Origin: an uncultured Collinsella sp.
Lineage (GTDB): Bacteria > Actinomycetota > Coriobacteriia > Coriobacteriales > Coriobacteriaceae
Assembly: GCA_934621295.1 (NCBI GenBank)
Contig: CAKTVB010000001.1
Location: 434,001-498,000 of the forward strand
DNA length: 64,000 nucleotides
Direction: 5' to 3'
This document shows positions 51,505-60,218 of the stretch, in pieces (position 1 is the stretch's first letter; every line of letters begins with the position of its first letter). The position numbers and the translations under genes are program-made. The notes under the pieces were generated by a model that saw nothing but the letters and a program-made list of their open reading frames with translations, did not search any database and was not told the origin of the DNA.

Positions 51505-54036
51505 ATGTACGAAGAGACCGGTATCGGATACGACAGCTCATCGCTTGATTCGATTTGCAGATATGCCAAGCGCCTTGAAGGTCACACTCTTCGCGAAGAG
51601 TGCCCCGAGCTGACTGCGTTAGAGGATTCCCACCGCCGCAAGGGTTCGTTTGGCAACGCTGTTGAACAGTACTATTTTCACTATGCGATTAACAGCGATC
51701 CGAATCCTGATTTTGAAGAGGTGGGTACGGAGCTCAAAACAACGCCTCTCAAACTGAAGCGCGATGGCAGCTTTTCCGCAAAAGAGCGCCTCGTTATAAG
51801 CATGATTAACTATATGAGCGTGGTTGATGAGACGTGGGAAACGAGTAGTCTGCAAAAGAAGCTGCAAAAGATTCTGCTGGTCGCCTATCAGTATGAGAAG
51901 GACATCAACCCTGTAGATTTCCTAGTCAAGGTTGTTGAGCTCTGGGGTGTTCCTCAGGAAGACATTCCGACGTTTAAAAGCGATTGGGATACGGTTGTCG
52001 CAAAAATACGTGCGGGTAAGGCGCACGAGCTTTCTGGATCGGATACGCTTTACCTTGAAGCTGCAACAAAGGCTTCGAGCAGTAAGGATCGGCGCCAGCA
52101 GCCTTTCTCCGATGTTCCTGCTAAGCCAAGGGCATGGGCTATTAAAAATTCCTACATGACTGTAGCCCTTAATGGTCTTCTTGAAGTGCAGAAAATCAAA
52201 AGAGAAAGAGACGAGGAACAGCTTGATTTATACGAGCTCATCCATAGGAGATTCGAGTCTTATTTCGGTTTAACAGAAGTGGAGCTTGCCGAAGTCTGTG
52301 GCTACGTCGGAAAAGGGCCGGGCAAACCGAAGAACCTATGTGCTCTCATCACACGCCATATTCTCGGCGTCGACGAAGACGCCAGGATTGCGGAATTCGA
52401 GAAGGCTGGAATCAAGCCAAAGACAATGCGTATCAAGGCTAATGGAGTGCCCAAAGAGTCAATCTCCTTTCCTGTTTTTGACTACTTCGACCTTGTTCAA
52501 CAATCCTTTGAAGAAAGCGAATTTTGGGACTATCTGCACCAGAAATACCTGTTTGTTATCTACCGGGAAGATGCGGATGAAAAGGGCATCTATCGTCTTT
52601 CTGAGGTTCTATTTTGGCAGATGCCTGATGCCGATTTGATTGAAGCGCGGCATTGCTATGACGAGATGCGGCGACGCGTAAAGAATGGCCATGCCGAGCA
52701 ATCGGTTCGGTCGACAGAAAATCGCTGCTGTCACGTTAGACCTCACGGGCGCAATAAAATGGATGCGCTGCCGACACCGTACGGAACACGGGAAACAAAA
52801 AAGTGTTTTTGGATCAATGCTCGTTATATTGGCGAAGAGATCGATAGAGTAGAGCGAGAAAAAAGTCGATGGCGTCGTGACGCCGATGTGCAGAATAACG
52901 GAGACGGTGTGTCTGATCAGGTAATTCGAGTTGCAGAGCTTTTTGCTGGCGTTGGGGGTTTCCGTTTAGGCCTCGAAGGCTATGTGGATAAAACGGACGC
53001 AGAAATGAATATGCCGGCTGCGGGCCCCTTCAAAACGGTTTGGGCGAATCAGTGGGAGCCACCGGGAACCCCGGCGAGGCAATTTGCAGCCGATTGTTAT
53101 CGCAAGCGATTCGATGACGGCACTTTGCTCAATGAGGACATCCATGCTGCTCTGGATGAATATGAACGTGGAACGATCGACATCCCCGATATCGATATGG
53201 TAGTTGGCGGTTTTCCATGTCAGGACTATTCGGTTGCAAAGCCGCTTTCAAAGGCAAGTGGAATTGAGGGCAAAAAAGGTGTCCTCTGGTGGGACATCTA
53301 CCGTTTCTTAAAGTTGAAAAAATGTCCGCGCTATGTGTTGCTGGAGAATGTCGATCGTTTGCTTAAGAGTCCGGCATCTCAGCGTGGACGCGATTTTGCC
53401 ATCATTTTGTCGTGCCTCGCCTCGCTTGGCTATGCGGCGGAATGGCGAGTGATCAACGGGGCCGACTATGGCTTTCCTCAGAAGCGTCGTCGTACGTACA
53501 TTTATGCAGAGAAGACGGACGAGGCCTGGGACTTGAAGAAGCGCCTCGAGGATGGCGTGATGGCTGAAGCTTTTCCTGCGGAAGCGCTTGGGGACATGGC
53601 GGAATCGACTGTTTTTGATGACCCCTACGACAATACTCAGAAATTCGGCATCGGGCTTAAAACGTCGCCCTTCCAAAACGCGGGCGTGATGCAAGGATGC
53701 ACTTTTGTGACCGCAAAAGTCCAGGCAAAATATGCGGGTGTTTGTAAGGCTCTCGGTGACGTCCTCGTCAACGACGAGGACGTGCCGGAGGAGTTTTTTG
53801 TCGAGAACGAAAAGCTTGATAAATGGCGCTATCTCAAGGGCGGCAAAAGCGAACCTCGCGTAGATAAACGCACGGGATTTACCTATAACTACTCCGAAGG
53901 CTCGATGGCATTTCCGGATTCAGCGGCATTGCCTGCGCGAACTATCCTGACAAGTGAGGGGGGGGGGTGGCGCTTCCCGGACAAAGCATATCGTTCAGGC
54001 TGCGGATGGGCGTTTTCGGCGCTTGCTGCCCGATGA
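51505..54036 (+). CDS. Sau3AI-like restriction endonuclease fused to C5 cytosine methyltransferase (interrupted at poly-G)
   Basis: Residues 1-430 resemble Sau3AI/MutH-type endonucleases: RKGSFGNAVE (Lys46, Glu54), NPDFEEVGTELKTTP (Asp69, Glu76, Lys78 catalytic set), then a second MutH-like region without these residues. Residues 476-843 are a C5 methyltransferase: motif I VAELFAGVGGF, motif IV GGFPCQDYS with Cys572, motif VI LLENVDR, motif VIII QKRRRTYIYA and part of motif IX ARTILTSEGG. The frame then shifts at ten Gs (53958-53967) and stops at 54036, before motif X. With nine Gs it would run to 54181 (891 residues). GATC specificity is inferred from the Sau3AI likeness. ATG 51505 has GGTGGGGA upstream. 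Confidence 0.85.
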   Translation: MYEETGIGYDSSSLDSICRYAKRLEGHTLREECPELTALEDSHRRKGSFGNAVEQYYFHYAINSDPNPDFEEVGTELKTTPLKLKRDGSFSAKERLVISMINYMSVVDETWETSSLQKKLQKILLVAYQYEKDINPVDFLVKVVELWGVPQEDIPTFKSDWDTVVAKIRAGKAHELSGSDTLYLEAATKASSSKDRRQQPFSDVPAKPRAWAIKNSYMTVALNGLLEVQKIKRERDEEQLDLYELIHRRFESYFGLTEVELAEVCGYVGKGPGKPKNLCALITRHILGVDEDARIAEFEKAGIKPKTMRIKANGVPKESISFPVFDYFDLVQQSFEESEFWDYLHQKYLFVIYREDADEKGIYRLSEVLFWQMPDADLIEARHCYDEMRRRVKNGHAEQSVRSTENRCCHVRPHGRNKMDALPTPYGTRETKKCFWINARYIGEEIDRVEREKSRWRRDADVQNNGDGVSDQVIRVAELFAGVGGFRLGLEGYVDKTDAEMNMPAAGPFKTVWANQWEPPGTPARQFAADCYRKRFDDGTLLNEDIHAALDEYERGTIDIPDIDMVVGGFPCQDYSVAKPLSKASGIEGKKGVLWWDIYRFLKLKKCPRYVLLENVDRLLKSPASQRGRDFAIILSCLASLGYAAEWRVINGADYGFPQKRRRTYIYAEKTDEAWDLKKRLEDGVMAEAFPAEALGDMAESTVFDDPYDNTQKFGIGLKTSPFQNAGVMQGCTFVTAKVQAKYAGVCKALGDVLVNDEDVPEEFFVENEKLDKWRYLKGGKSEPRVDKRTGFTYNYSEGSMAFPDSAALPARTILTSEGGGWRFPDKAYRSGCGWAFSALAAR
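53958..53967 (+). repeat. homopolymeric G10 tract (phase-variation switch)
   Basis: Ten consecutive Gs inside methyltransferase motif IX. In the present length the downstream codons are out of frame; nine Gs restore SEGGGGASRTKH and the rest of the enzyme. Confidence 0.85.
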
Positions 54037-54181
54037 ACTTGACCAACTACAGGGCTTTCCGAAGGGCTGGACAAATACGGGCATGACGGATATTCAGCGC
54101 GCGTTCTGCGCCGGAAACGCGCTGATTGTCGGCATTCCGCATCGAATCGGACAGGTTATTGCGGGAAGAAGTCAGGGCTGA
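53968..54181 (+). other. out-of-frame C-terminal part of the methyltransferase
   Basis: In the +1 frame this encodes ASRTKHIVQAADGRFRRLLP, then ELDQLQGFPKGW and CAGNALIVGIPHRIGQV, which are motifs IX-X of C5 methyltransferases (RxLxPxExxxLQGFP and GNAxxVxV). It has no start or RBS of its own, so it is the separated tail of the gene upstream, joined when the G tract is nine long. Confidence 0.85.
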
Positions 54182-54259
54182 CATCGGCCGAATTAACTTG
54201 ATCGCGTGACGAGATTGCTGGATCATAGGGCGAATACCAATTAGTATTGGGAGCTCGCC

Positions 54260-56101
54260 ATGCAAATCACGCCTGAAAAGAAGCGCCTGTCTGAACTGTT
54301 GCCGATTGATAGCTCTATAACATACGAAATTCCAGTCTATCAACGCAGCTATTCGTGGAAGCCTACGCAGATTGAGCAGCTGTTCAATGACGTTGTGGAA
54401 GAGGGTCCCGGCTACTATTTGGGCAATATCCTTGTGACAGGTGAGGAAAGTTCGCCGCAGATAATTGACGGTCAGCAGCGTTTGACCACCTTGTCGCTTT
54501 TTCTACTTGCGGTGGCGCAACTGCTCAAGGGGTACATTCAAAATCCGTCGGTCGGCGAAAAGGTGGTCGAGAAGCGCGGCGATATACGGCGTCGGCTCAT
54601 GCTTGACGACGATAGTAATTACGCTCGAATTAGGCTTCTCGAGCGGGATAGGGCGGTCTATGCAAATCTTATCGACTCGGTGTTTTGCAATGAGGAAGAG
54701 AAAAGCCGAAACCGTCTAATTGCAAAACGGTACCGATTTATTACCTCTCTGCTGAACGATACGTATGATGGCCCTAACGAGCTCATTTCATTCTACGATA
54801 AGCTGCTTGCCGTTGAAATTCTCCGCATTTCCGTGCCTGAGGTGGGAGATGCTTTTAGCGTGTTTTCATCCCTTAATTCAAAGGGTCTCCCGCTTACTCT
54901 TATTGATCTGCTGAAAGGCGAGTTTATAGGCATCGCCACCGATAATGGGCATAAGCCCGAAAAGGTTATTTCTCAGTGGGAAGAGCTCGTCAACATCTTT
55001 GATGCATCTGATATGGATGCGAGCAACCGCTTGGTAACTCAGTTTCTGCTCAATAACTACGATGCTTTTGAGGGAGAGAGCTCATCAATCACTAAAAGCA
55101 AGGCGCTTTCTGAGTATCGAAAGCAGATAAAGGACTATTACCACGACGGTGTCGACTTTCTTGCTCTTCTTATCAACCGTGCTCGTATTTTTGCGCGGAT
55201 TGTTGGTATTACGGATCCACCGACGAGGCATGCAGATATCGATGCGAGATTCACGGCGCTCCAGAGACTTGAATCGACGCAGGCTTTGCCTTTGCTGATT
55301 TATCTGATGAGTAACCTTGAAACGCTGCAAATTCAAAGCTACATGATGCGGATTCTGGATGCTCTTATCTCATTTTTTGTTAGACGAAACATTACGCTCA
55401 CTCCGAAGTCTTCGAATATTCGTTCGCGCATACTTCTGACCGTGCGCACGATTAGACGTGATGGACTAGTCGGGGAGGACGCGTATCGCGAAATAATCTG
55501 TGCGCTTTCGGACATGTCGGCAAGTGATGAGCAGTTTTATGCTGCTCTCAATCAACCGATTTACGATAAGAATAAAAACGTTACTCGTTATGTGCTTATT
55601 GATATAGAGAGGAGGATAGGCGAAGCCCCTCTTTTTAACAAGCAGTATCCAGACACACTTGACGAATACCAGCGGGTTGGGAGAAGTGCCAAACTGCAAC
55701 CGCGATGGACCATCGAGCATATTCTGCCAGAAGGCAATTTGCCGCAAGAGTGGTGCGAGATGATTTCTCCTGGAGATACCGGCGCTGCTGAAAATCTTCA
55801 GGCTGAATATGTCCATATGTTGGGGAATTTAACGTTGACGCCTTATAACCCGGAGCTCGCCCAGCGTCCTTTTTGCAATGATGATGACCCTGATAATTCG
55901 AAACGAGACTATCGGGATAAGAAAGCAAAGAAACTCGTTGGCCTGCGATCCGGATTGTTTCTTAATCGCAGCATTGCACCTGATGGTGATGAGGATAGCA
56001 TTCAATACAAGAACGAATGGACCATCGATGATATTTCGCGACGCAACAAAATACTGTCGAAATATGTCGTTGAACTCTATCCGATTCCGGGTCGTGCATA
56101 G
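54260..56101 (+). CDS. DUF262/DUF1524 protein, GmrSD-like type IV restriction endonuclease
   Basis: A 613-residue protein. The N-terminal DUF262 (ParB-like) domain has IPVYQRSYSWK and DGQQRLTTL, the nucleotide-binding motif, plus FSSLNSKGLPLTLIDLLKGE. The C-terminal DUF1524 HNH domain has WTIEHILPEG and MLGNLTLTPYNPELAQRPF with later Lys residues. This fused layout is that of GmrSD, BrxU and SspE-type enzymes that cut modified phage DNA. It lies 78 bp after the R-M gene and probably forms one defence unit. GGGAG precedes ATG 54260. Codon use is AT-richer than the core genes. Confidence 0.85.
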   Translation: MQITPEKKRLSELLPIDSSITYEIPVYQRSYSWKPTQIEQLFNDVVEEGPGYYLGNILVTGEESSPQIIDGQQRLTTLSLFLLAVAQLLKGYIQNPSVGEKVVEKRGDIRRRLMLDDDSNYARIRLLERDRAVYANLIDSVFCNEEEKSRNRLIAKRYRFITSLLNDTYDGPNELISFYDKLLAVEILRISVPEVGDAFSVFSSLNSKGLPLTLIDLLKGEFIGIATDNGHKPEKVISQWEELVNIFDASDMDASNRLVTQFLLNNYDAFEGESSSITKSKALSEYRKQIKDYYHDGVDFLALLINRARIFARIVGITDPPTRHADIDARFTALQRLESTQALPLLIYLMSNLETLQIQSYMMRILDALISFFVRRNITLTPKSSNIRSRILLTVRTIRRDGLVGEDAYREIICALSDMSASDEQFYAALNQPIYDKNKNVTRYVLIDIERRIGEAPLFNKQYPDTLDEYQRVGRSAKLQPRWTIEHILPEGNLPQEWCEMISPGDTGAAENLQAEYVHMLGNLTLTPYNPELAQRPFCNDDDPDNSKRDYRDKKAKKLVGLRSGLFLNRSIAPDGDEDSIQYKNEWTIDDISRRNKILSKYVVELYPIPGRA

Positions 56102-56355
56102 TGGCTCATCGAAATAAAACTAATTCCATTTATAGCCGATTGGCTCCGATCGGGTGCAATGTTGCCTCAACTCCTTAATCATCGAATATCAGGTCTTTTA
56201 TATTGCCGGCTTTGTAGAGATTTGCGAGCGCTGTTTGCGCTGCCGAGATGTGGCGAAAGCCGGCTGCGATGGCAATGCCGGCGCTCTTTCCGCCCTATTC
56301 GCTTTCTAGCTGTGAAAATAGAGAATCGAATCAAGCCCTACTTCCTCTAAATAAA

Positions 56356-56391
56356 AATAAGGGAAGTGAAATCGATTTCACTTCCCTTATT
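56356..56391. repeat. perfect 36-bp palindrome
   Basis: AATAAGGGAAGTGAAATC is followed directly by its exact complement GATTTCACTTCCCTTATT, with no loop base. On minus the hairpin is followed by TTTTATTT, so it could terminate minus transcripts; on plus the T-run is poor. The surrounding 56102-56685 gap (584 bp) contains no gene I can support. Confidence 0.85.
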
Positions 56392-56685
56392 ACGGAGATA
56401 GAGGAGGTAAATATGGGCTGGAACACGATACAAAGTTTGACGGGGGGCAAAGAGCGACCTTTAGTCGGATGATGTCATCGAAGTTCTCGAGGATATTTCG
56501 GATATGCATTCGCTGAGAAGGTCTCTCGCAACGGGAATGCTGGCCTGATGCGTTTGACTTGCTTCCGGCGGCCTTCTCAATCCATGTCCGCACGGGGCGG
56601 TACCTTCTAATCAACAAAAAGCCCGAGGGTGCGGGTGGGCGAGAGGCTCGCAGATGGCGCCCTTGGGAGGTTGGAAGGAGTAGTC

Positions 56686-57030
56686 ATGTACGAGCCGTCA
56701 CGTCAAATTTCTTCGTTCTACATCGCCGGATTCCAGTATTGGGACGGAGCCCTCGTCCTCTCTGAGCTCAAGGTGGGCGAGCGCCTGCGCTTGGTGCCGG
56801 AGTTCGACAATCCACACGATCCATCCGCTATGGCCATCTATCGCGGCGAAACCAAGATGGGCTTTGTGCCCGGATCGGAAAACGAGCCGCTTGCCCTCAT
56901 GTTCTTCTATGGTCACTCCGATGACTTTGAGCTGCGCGTCTTACAGGTTTCTCCCGATCAAAAGCCGTGGGAGCAGGTGCGTGTTGGCCTGTATGTAACC
57001 GACGCGCGCAAGATGAGCGCCGCGGAGTAA
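56686..57030 (+). CDS. HIRAN-domain protein
   Basis: A 114-residue protein that is essentially one HIRAN domain: FYIAGFQYWDGALVL, LKVGERLRLVPEFDNPHDPSA and MGFVP. HIRAN domains bind single-stranded 3' DNA ends in HLTF and occur alone in bacteria near repair or defence genes. AAGGAG sets ATG 56686. Confidence 0.82.
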   Translation: MYEPSRQISSFYIAGFQYWDGALVLSELKVGERLRLVPEFDNPHDPSAMAIYRGETKMGFVPGSENEPLALMFFYGHSDDFELRVLQVSPDQKPWEQVRVGLYVTDARKMSAAE

Positions 57031-57146
57031 ATCTCAGCTTGCTCTATCATGCACAGGTAAGGGATTCGTCGGGTTCCGGCTCTGCCTGTGGGGTGGTGCC
57101 GGGGCCGCGGCTTTTGTATACGACGGCAGGGCAGGGGAGACGCACC

Positions 57147-57713
57147 ATGATGTGGTTCACGGCAGATACGCACTTTGGGCACTCGAATATTATCGAGCTC
57201 ACGCATCGTCCGTTTTCGTCGGTCCAAGAGATGGATCGGCGCCTCCTTGCGAATATCAACGACCGTGTGAGTGCGCGCGATTCCCTCTACATCCTGGGAG
57301 ACTTTTCGTTTCGTACGACGGTCGAAGAGGCGTATGCCATCCGTAAAAAGATCGTTTGCCAGCATGTGCACCTCATCCGCGGTAACCACGACAAGCACTG
57401 GATTGATAGCCCCTTTCCGGATGCCTTTGAATCGGAGCAGGACTATCTGGAAATCAAGCCCGGGTTTGCCAAGGGCGTCCGCCTTGATCTGTTCCATTAC
57501 CCCATGTTGAGCTGGAATGGCAAGTGGCGCGGGGCCATTCATCTTCATGGGCACATTCATGCCGAGGGGCCTGACTATAACGAGCGCAATCGCGAGCGCG
57601 GCATTTTGCGCTACGACGTGGGCGTCGATGCCAACGAGTATTGCCCTGTGAGCCGCGACGACATCTTGGCCTTCTTTGACGGTGTGGATCCAAAACCGGC
57701 GCAGCTGGCGTAG
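57147..57713 (+). CDS. metallophosphoesterase
   Basis: A 188-residue calcineurin-like phosphoesterase. Metal motifs are DTHFGH (Asp7), GDFSF, GNHDKHW, and LHGHIH near residue 133. The compact form resembles phage and bacterial single-domain members with unknown substrates. Start ATG 57147 follows GCAGGGGA. It follows the HIRAN gene by 116 bp. Confidence 0.87.
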   Translation: MMWFTADTHFGHSNIIELTHRPFSSVQEMDRRLLANINDRVSARDSLYILGDFSFRTTVEEAYAIRKKIVCQHVHLIRGNHDKHWIDSPFPDAFESEQDYLEIKPGFAKGVRLDLFHYPMLSWNGKWRGAIHLHGHIHAEGPDYNERNRERGILRYDVGVDANEYCPVSRDDILAFFDGVDPKPAQLA

Positions 57714-58054
57714 CGCGACAGCGGGGTTGGCGTGGCGCGGTAGCGGGGTTGGCGTGGCGTGGCTGGCGAGGTCGGGCGGAGTTGCTGGCGGTTCCTTCGG
57801 CAGTACCATTCTGTGGCGGCAATCGTGCATTTTGAAATGAGTGGCGGTTATTGAAACGTCTTGAGGGCGTTTTGGGGCCGGCGGCGTGCGATTGTCCGCC
57901 ACTGGTTGATGCCGGGGTCGCAAACGCGTGATTATCCGCCACTGGTTGCGGTGACATGCAGCAGCGTCGCTGTCGCCATTTGTGTCATCAGGCACGCCCG
58001 TGTCTTCTTGGGGCGGTATGCTGTTTGCGAAAGCAAGTCAGCGAGGGGAGCCCC
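57714..58054. repeat. intergenic repeat patch
   Basis: No gene is supported here. TAGCGGGGTTGGCGTGGC or a close form (AGCGGGGTTGGCGTGGCGCG) occurs twice in tandem near 57720-57765. ATTGTCCGCCACTGGTTG (about 57890-57908) recurs as ATTATCCGCCACTGGTTG (about 57931-57950), and related GTGGCGG pieces lie inverted near 57812 and 57841. Confidence 0.6.
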
Positions 58055-59671
58055 ATGAACGAGATCAAGTGCCCACATTGCGGCCAGATGTTCAAGATCG
58101 ACGAGTCGAGCTATGCCGATATCGTCAGCCAGGTGCGTACCGCGGAGTTCGCGCACGATGTCGCTGAGCGTGAGGCTGCAGCTAGGCGCGAGAGCGAAAG
58201 CGCCGTAGCGCTCGCGCGCGCCGAGGCGGACAAGCGGCTGCAGGAAGCCATGGCCGCGCATAACACCGAGATGGCAGACTTGCGCGGAAAGACGAATACT
58301 CTCATTCAGAAAGCGCAGGGCGAGGCCGAGGCTCGCGTGGCCGAGCTTGAGGCCAAGCTTGCCGCCGCCGCGGAATCTCAGAAGGCTGCTCGGAATGAGG
58401 CCGCCGCCGAGGCTCGAGCCGATGCACAAAAGACAGCTGCCGAGCTGCAGCGCGAAGTGGATCGCTTGCGTGCGGAGGCTGCTCGTCAGGCGGACGCGGT
58501 CAAGTTGGCGCAGGCCAACGCCGCAGCTGCCGCCAAGGACGAGCTTGCCGCGCGCGATGCCCAGATCGCTCAGCTCCAGGCTCGCCTCGATTCTGCCGAT
58601 TCCGCACGCGAACTGGCCATTCAAAAAGCTCAGTCCGATGCCGAGCGTGAAGCTGATGCTCTGCGCTCGCAGATTCGCGAGCAGAAGAGCGAGGCCGCGG
58701 CAGAGCTTACGCGTGCTGTGGCCCAAGCGGAGCGCGAGCGCGATGAGGCCCGTGCCAAGCTCACCAGCGAGCTCGCAGTGCGCGATTCGCGCGAGCAGCA
58801 GGTTGCCGCAGCGCATCAGCTCGAGCTTGCCCAGGCCAAGAAGACAACCGAGGAACTCATTCGCTATAAAGACCAAGAGATCGAGCGCCTGCGTGACATG
58901 AAGGCGCGTCTTTCCACCAAGATGGTGGGCGAGAGCTTGGAACAGCATTGCGAAACGGAGTTCAACCGACTGCGCATGACGGCGTTTCCCAACGCGTACT
59001 TCGAGAAGGACAACGACGCCTCCGAGGGCACCAAGGGCGACTTTATTTTCCGTGAGTGCGACGAGATGGGTAACGAGATCGTCTCCATCATGTTCGAGAT
59101 GAAAAACGAGAACGACACCACGGCGACCAAGCACAAGAACGAGGACTTCTTTAAGAAGCTTGATCACGACCGCAAGCAGAAGAACTGCGAGTACGCCGTG
59201 CTCTGCACGCTGCTCGAGCCCGATAGCGAGCTGTACAACACGGGCATCGTGGACGTGAGCTATCGCTACGAGAAGATGTACGTTATTCGTCCGCAGTTCT
59301 TCATTCCGCTTATCACGTTGCTGCGCAATGCTGCCTTGAACTCGCTTTCCTACAAGCAGGAACTCGCTGTGGTGCGCCAGCAGAACATCGACGTCACCAA
59401 CTTCGAGGCCAAGATGGAGGAGTTCAAGACCGGCTTTGCGCGCAACTACGACCTTGCAAGCCGCAAGTTCCAGACGGCAATCGAGGAGATCGACAAGACC
59501 ATCACGCATCTGCAAAAGACCAAGGATGCGCTGCTCTCATCCGAGAATAATCTGCGCCTGGCAAACAATAAGGCCGAGGGCCTGACCATCAAGCGCCTGA
59601 CGCGCGGGAACCCCACGATGAAGGCTGCCTTTGAGGAAGCCGACGCCAAGCGCGAGGCCGCGGAGGAGTAA
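58055..59671 (+). CDS. DUF2130 protein: zinc ribbon, coiled coil, nuclease-like C-terminus
   Basis: A 538-residue protein. It starts with a zinc-ribbon half CPHCGQMF (residues 6-13), followed by a long Ala/Glu/Arg-rich coiled coil (about 20-305). The DUF2130 domain then follows: KGDFIF and SIMFEMKNE give an Asp...Glu-x-Lys set, as in PD-(D/E)XK nucleases. The family is uncharacterised. GAGGGGAG sets ATG 58055. It is a single-gene unit at the end of the accessory stretch. Confidence 0.82.
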   Translation: MNEIKCPHCGQMFKIDESSYADIVSQVRTAEFAHDVAEREAAARRESESAVALARAEADKRLQEAMAAHNTEMADLRGKTNTLIQKAQGEAEARVAELEAKLAAAAESQKAARNEAAAEARADAQKTAAELQREVDRLRAEAARQADAVKLAQANAAAAAKDELAARDAQIAQLQARLDSADSARELAIQKAQSDAEREADALRSQIREQKSEAAAELTRAVAQAERERDEARAKLTSELAVRDSREQQVAAAHQLELAQAKKTTEELIRYKDQEIERLRDMKARLSTKMVGESLEQHCETEFNRLRMTAFPNAYFEKDNDASEGTKGDFIFRECDEMGNEIVSIMFEMKNENDTTATKHKNEDFFKKLDHDRKQKNCEYAVLCTLLEPDSELYNTGIVDVSYRYEKMYVIRPQFFIPLITLLRNAALNSLSYKQELAVVRQQNIDVTNFEAKMEEFKTGFARNYDLASRKFQTAIEEIDKTITHLQKTKDALLSSENNLRLANNKAEGLTIKRLTRGNPTMKAAFEEADAKREAAEE

Positions 59672-59702
59672 AGACGCTCGCTAGAGAATAGATCCAAGAA
59701 GG

Positions 59703-59732
59703 AAAACGCCGGCAACATGTCGGCGTTTTTTC
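59703..59732 (+). terminator. intrinsic terminator
   Basis: AAAACGCCG (59703-59711) pairs with CGGCGTTTT (59721-59729), continuing in T. Confidence 0.85.
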
Positions 59733-59781
59733 TGGCGCACGTTCAAGGTGAACGGCTGTTTTATCCAGGCGAATGACAGAA

Positions 59782-59815
59782 TGTGACAAATTAAACCTGT
59801 CGACTTTTTGTCACA
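59782..59815. repeat. dispersed palindromic repeat, copy 3
   Basis: TGTGACAAATTAAACCTGTC and on to GTCACA matches copy 2 (33192-33225) at 33 of 34 bases, in the same orientation. It is intergenic, 50 bp past the DUF2130 terminator. Confidence 0.9.
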
Positions 59816-60218
59816 TTGACGTTAGGTAATTGTTTCCAGAATGTTTCGCGTGGCGGATGGAAGAGACGTCGAAAACGTCAAATAAAAGGCCATTGAGCTG
59901 GGAAAAGTCTGAGAGTGTGCTCGGAGCGGCCGCGGGCGACGGTGGGGGATTAAATAAATGCCCAATGTGCTATCGAGAAAAACATTTATCCCTACAAATG
60001 TTATGTGAAACATGGCAATAGATACCGTTTGCGGGCACATTTCGACCATTCGAACGCGCCAATTGGCCCAAAAGCGTCCACGAACGCCGTTCACAGAATG
60101 CAAACGGTCGGTTTCTTTCTTTCACGCCTGCGTCAATTTCTAGCATTTCAGTCATTGAACGCCATGGGAGTCGACACCTGTGTCCAACAAACGATCGATG
60201 ATGGAAAGGACTGCTTGC
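59816..60218. promoter_or_regulatory. leader region of the microcompartment operon
   Basis: No gene is supported. It holds a GACGT-CGAAA-ACGTC hairpin (about 59868-59882) and a 7-bp inverted repeat AACATTT/AAATGTT (59981-60002). I cannot place the promoter with confidence. Confidence 0.35.

Noticed and set aside
56102..56685. Short open frames in the gap after the DUF262/DUF1524 gene
   Set aside because: All are under 80 codons, lack RBSs and show no recognisable motif; only the 36-bp palindrome is supported there.
59830..60021. 63-codon open frame before the microcompartment operon
   Set aside because: No RBS, no family resemblance and unusual composition; more likely untranslated leader.
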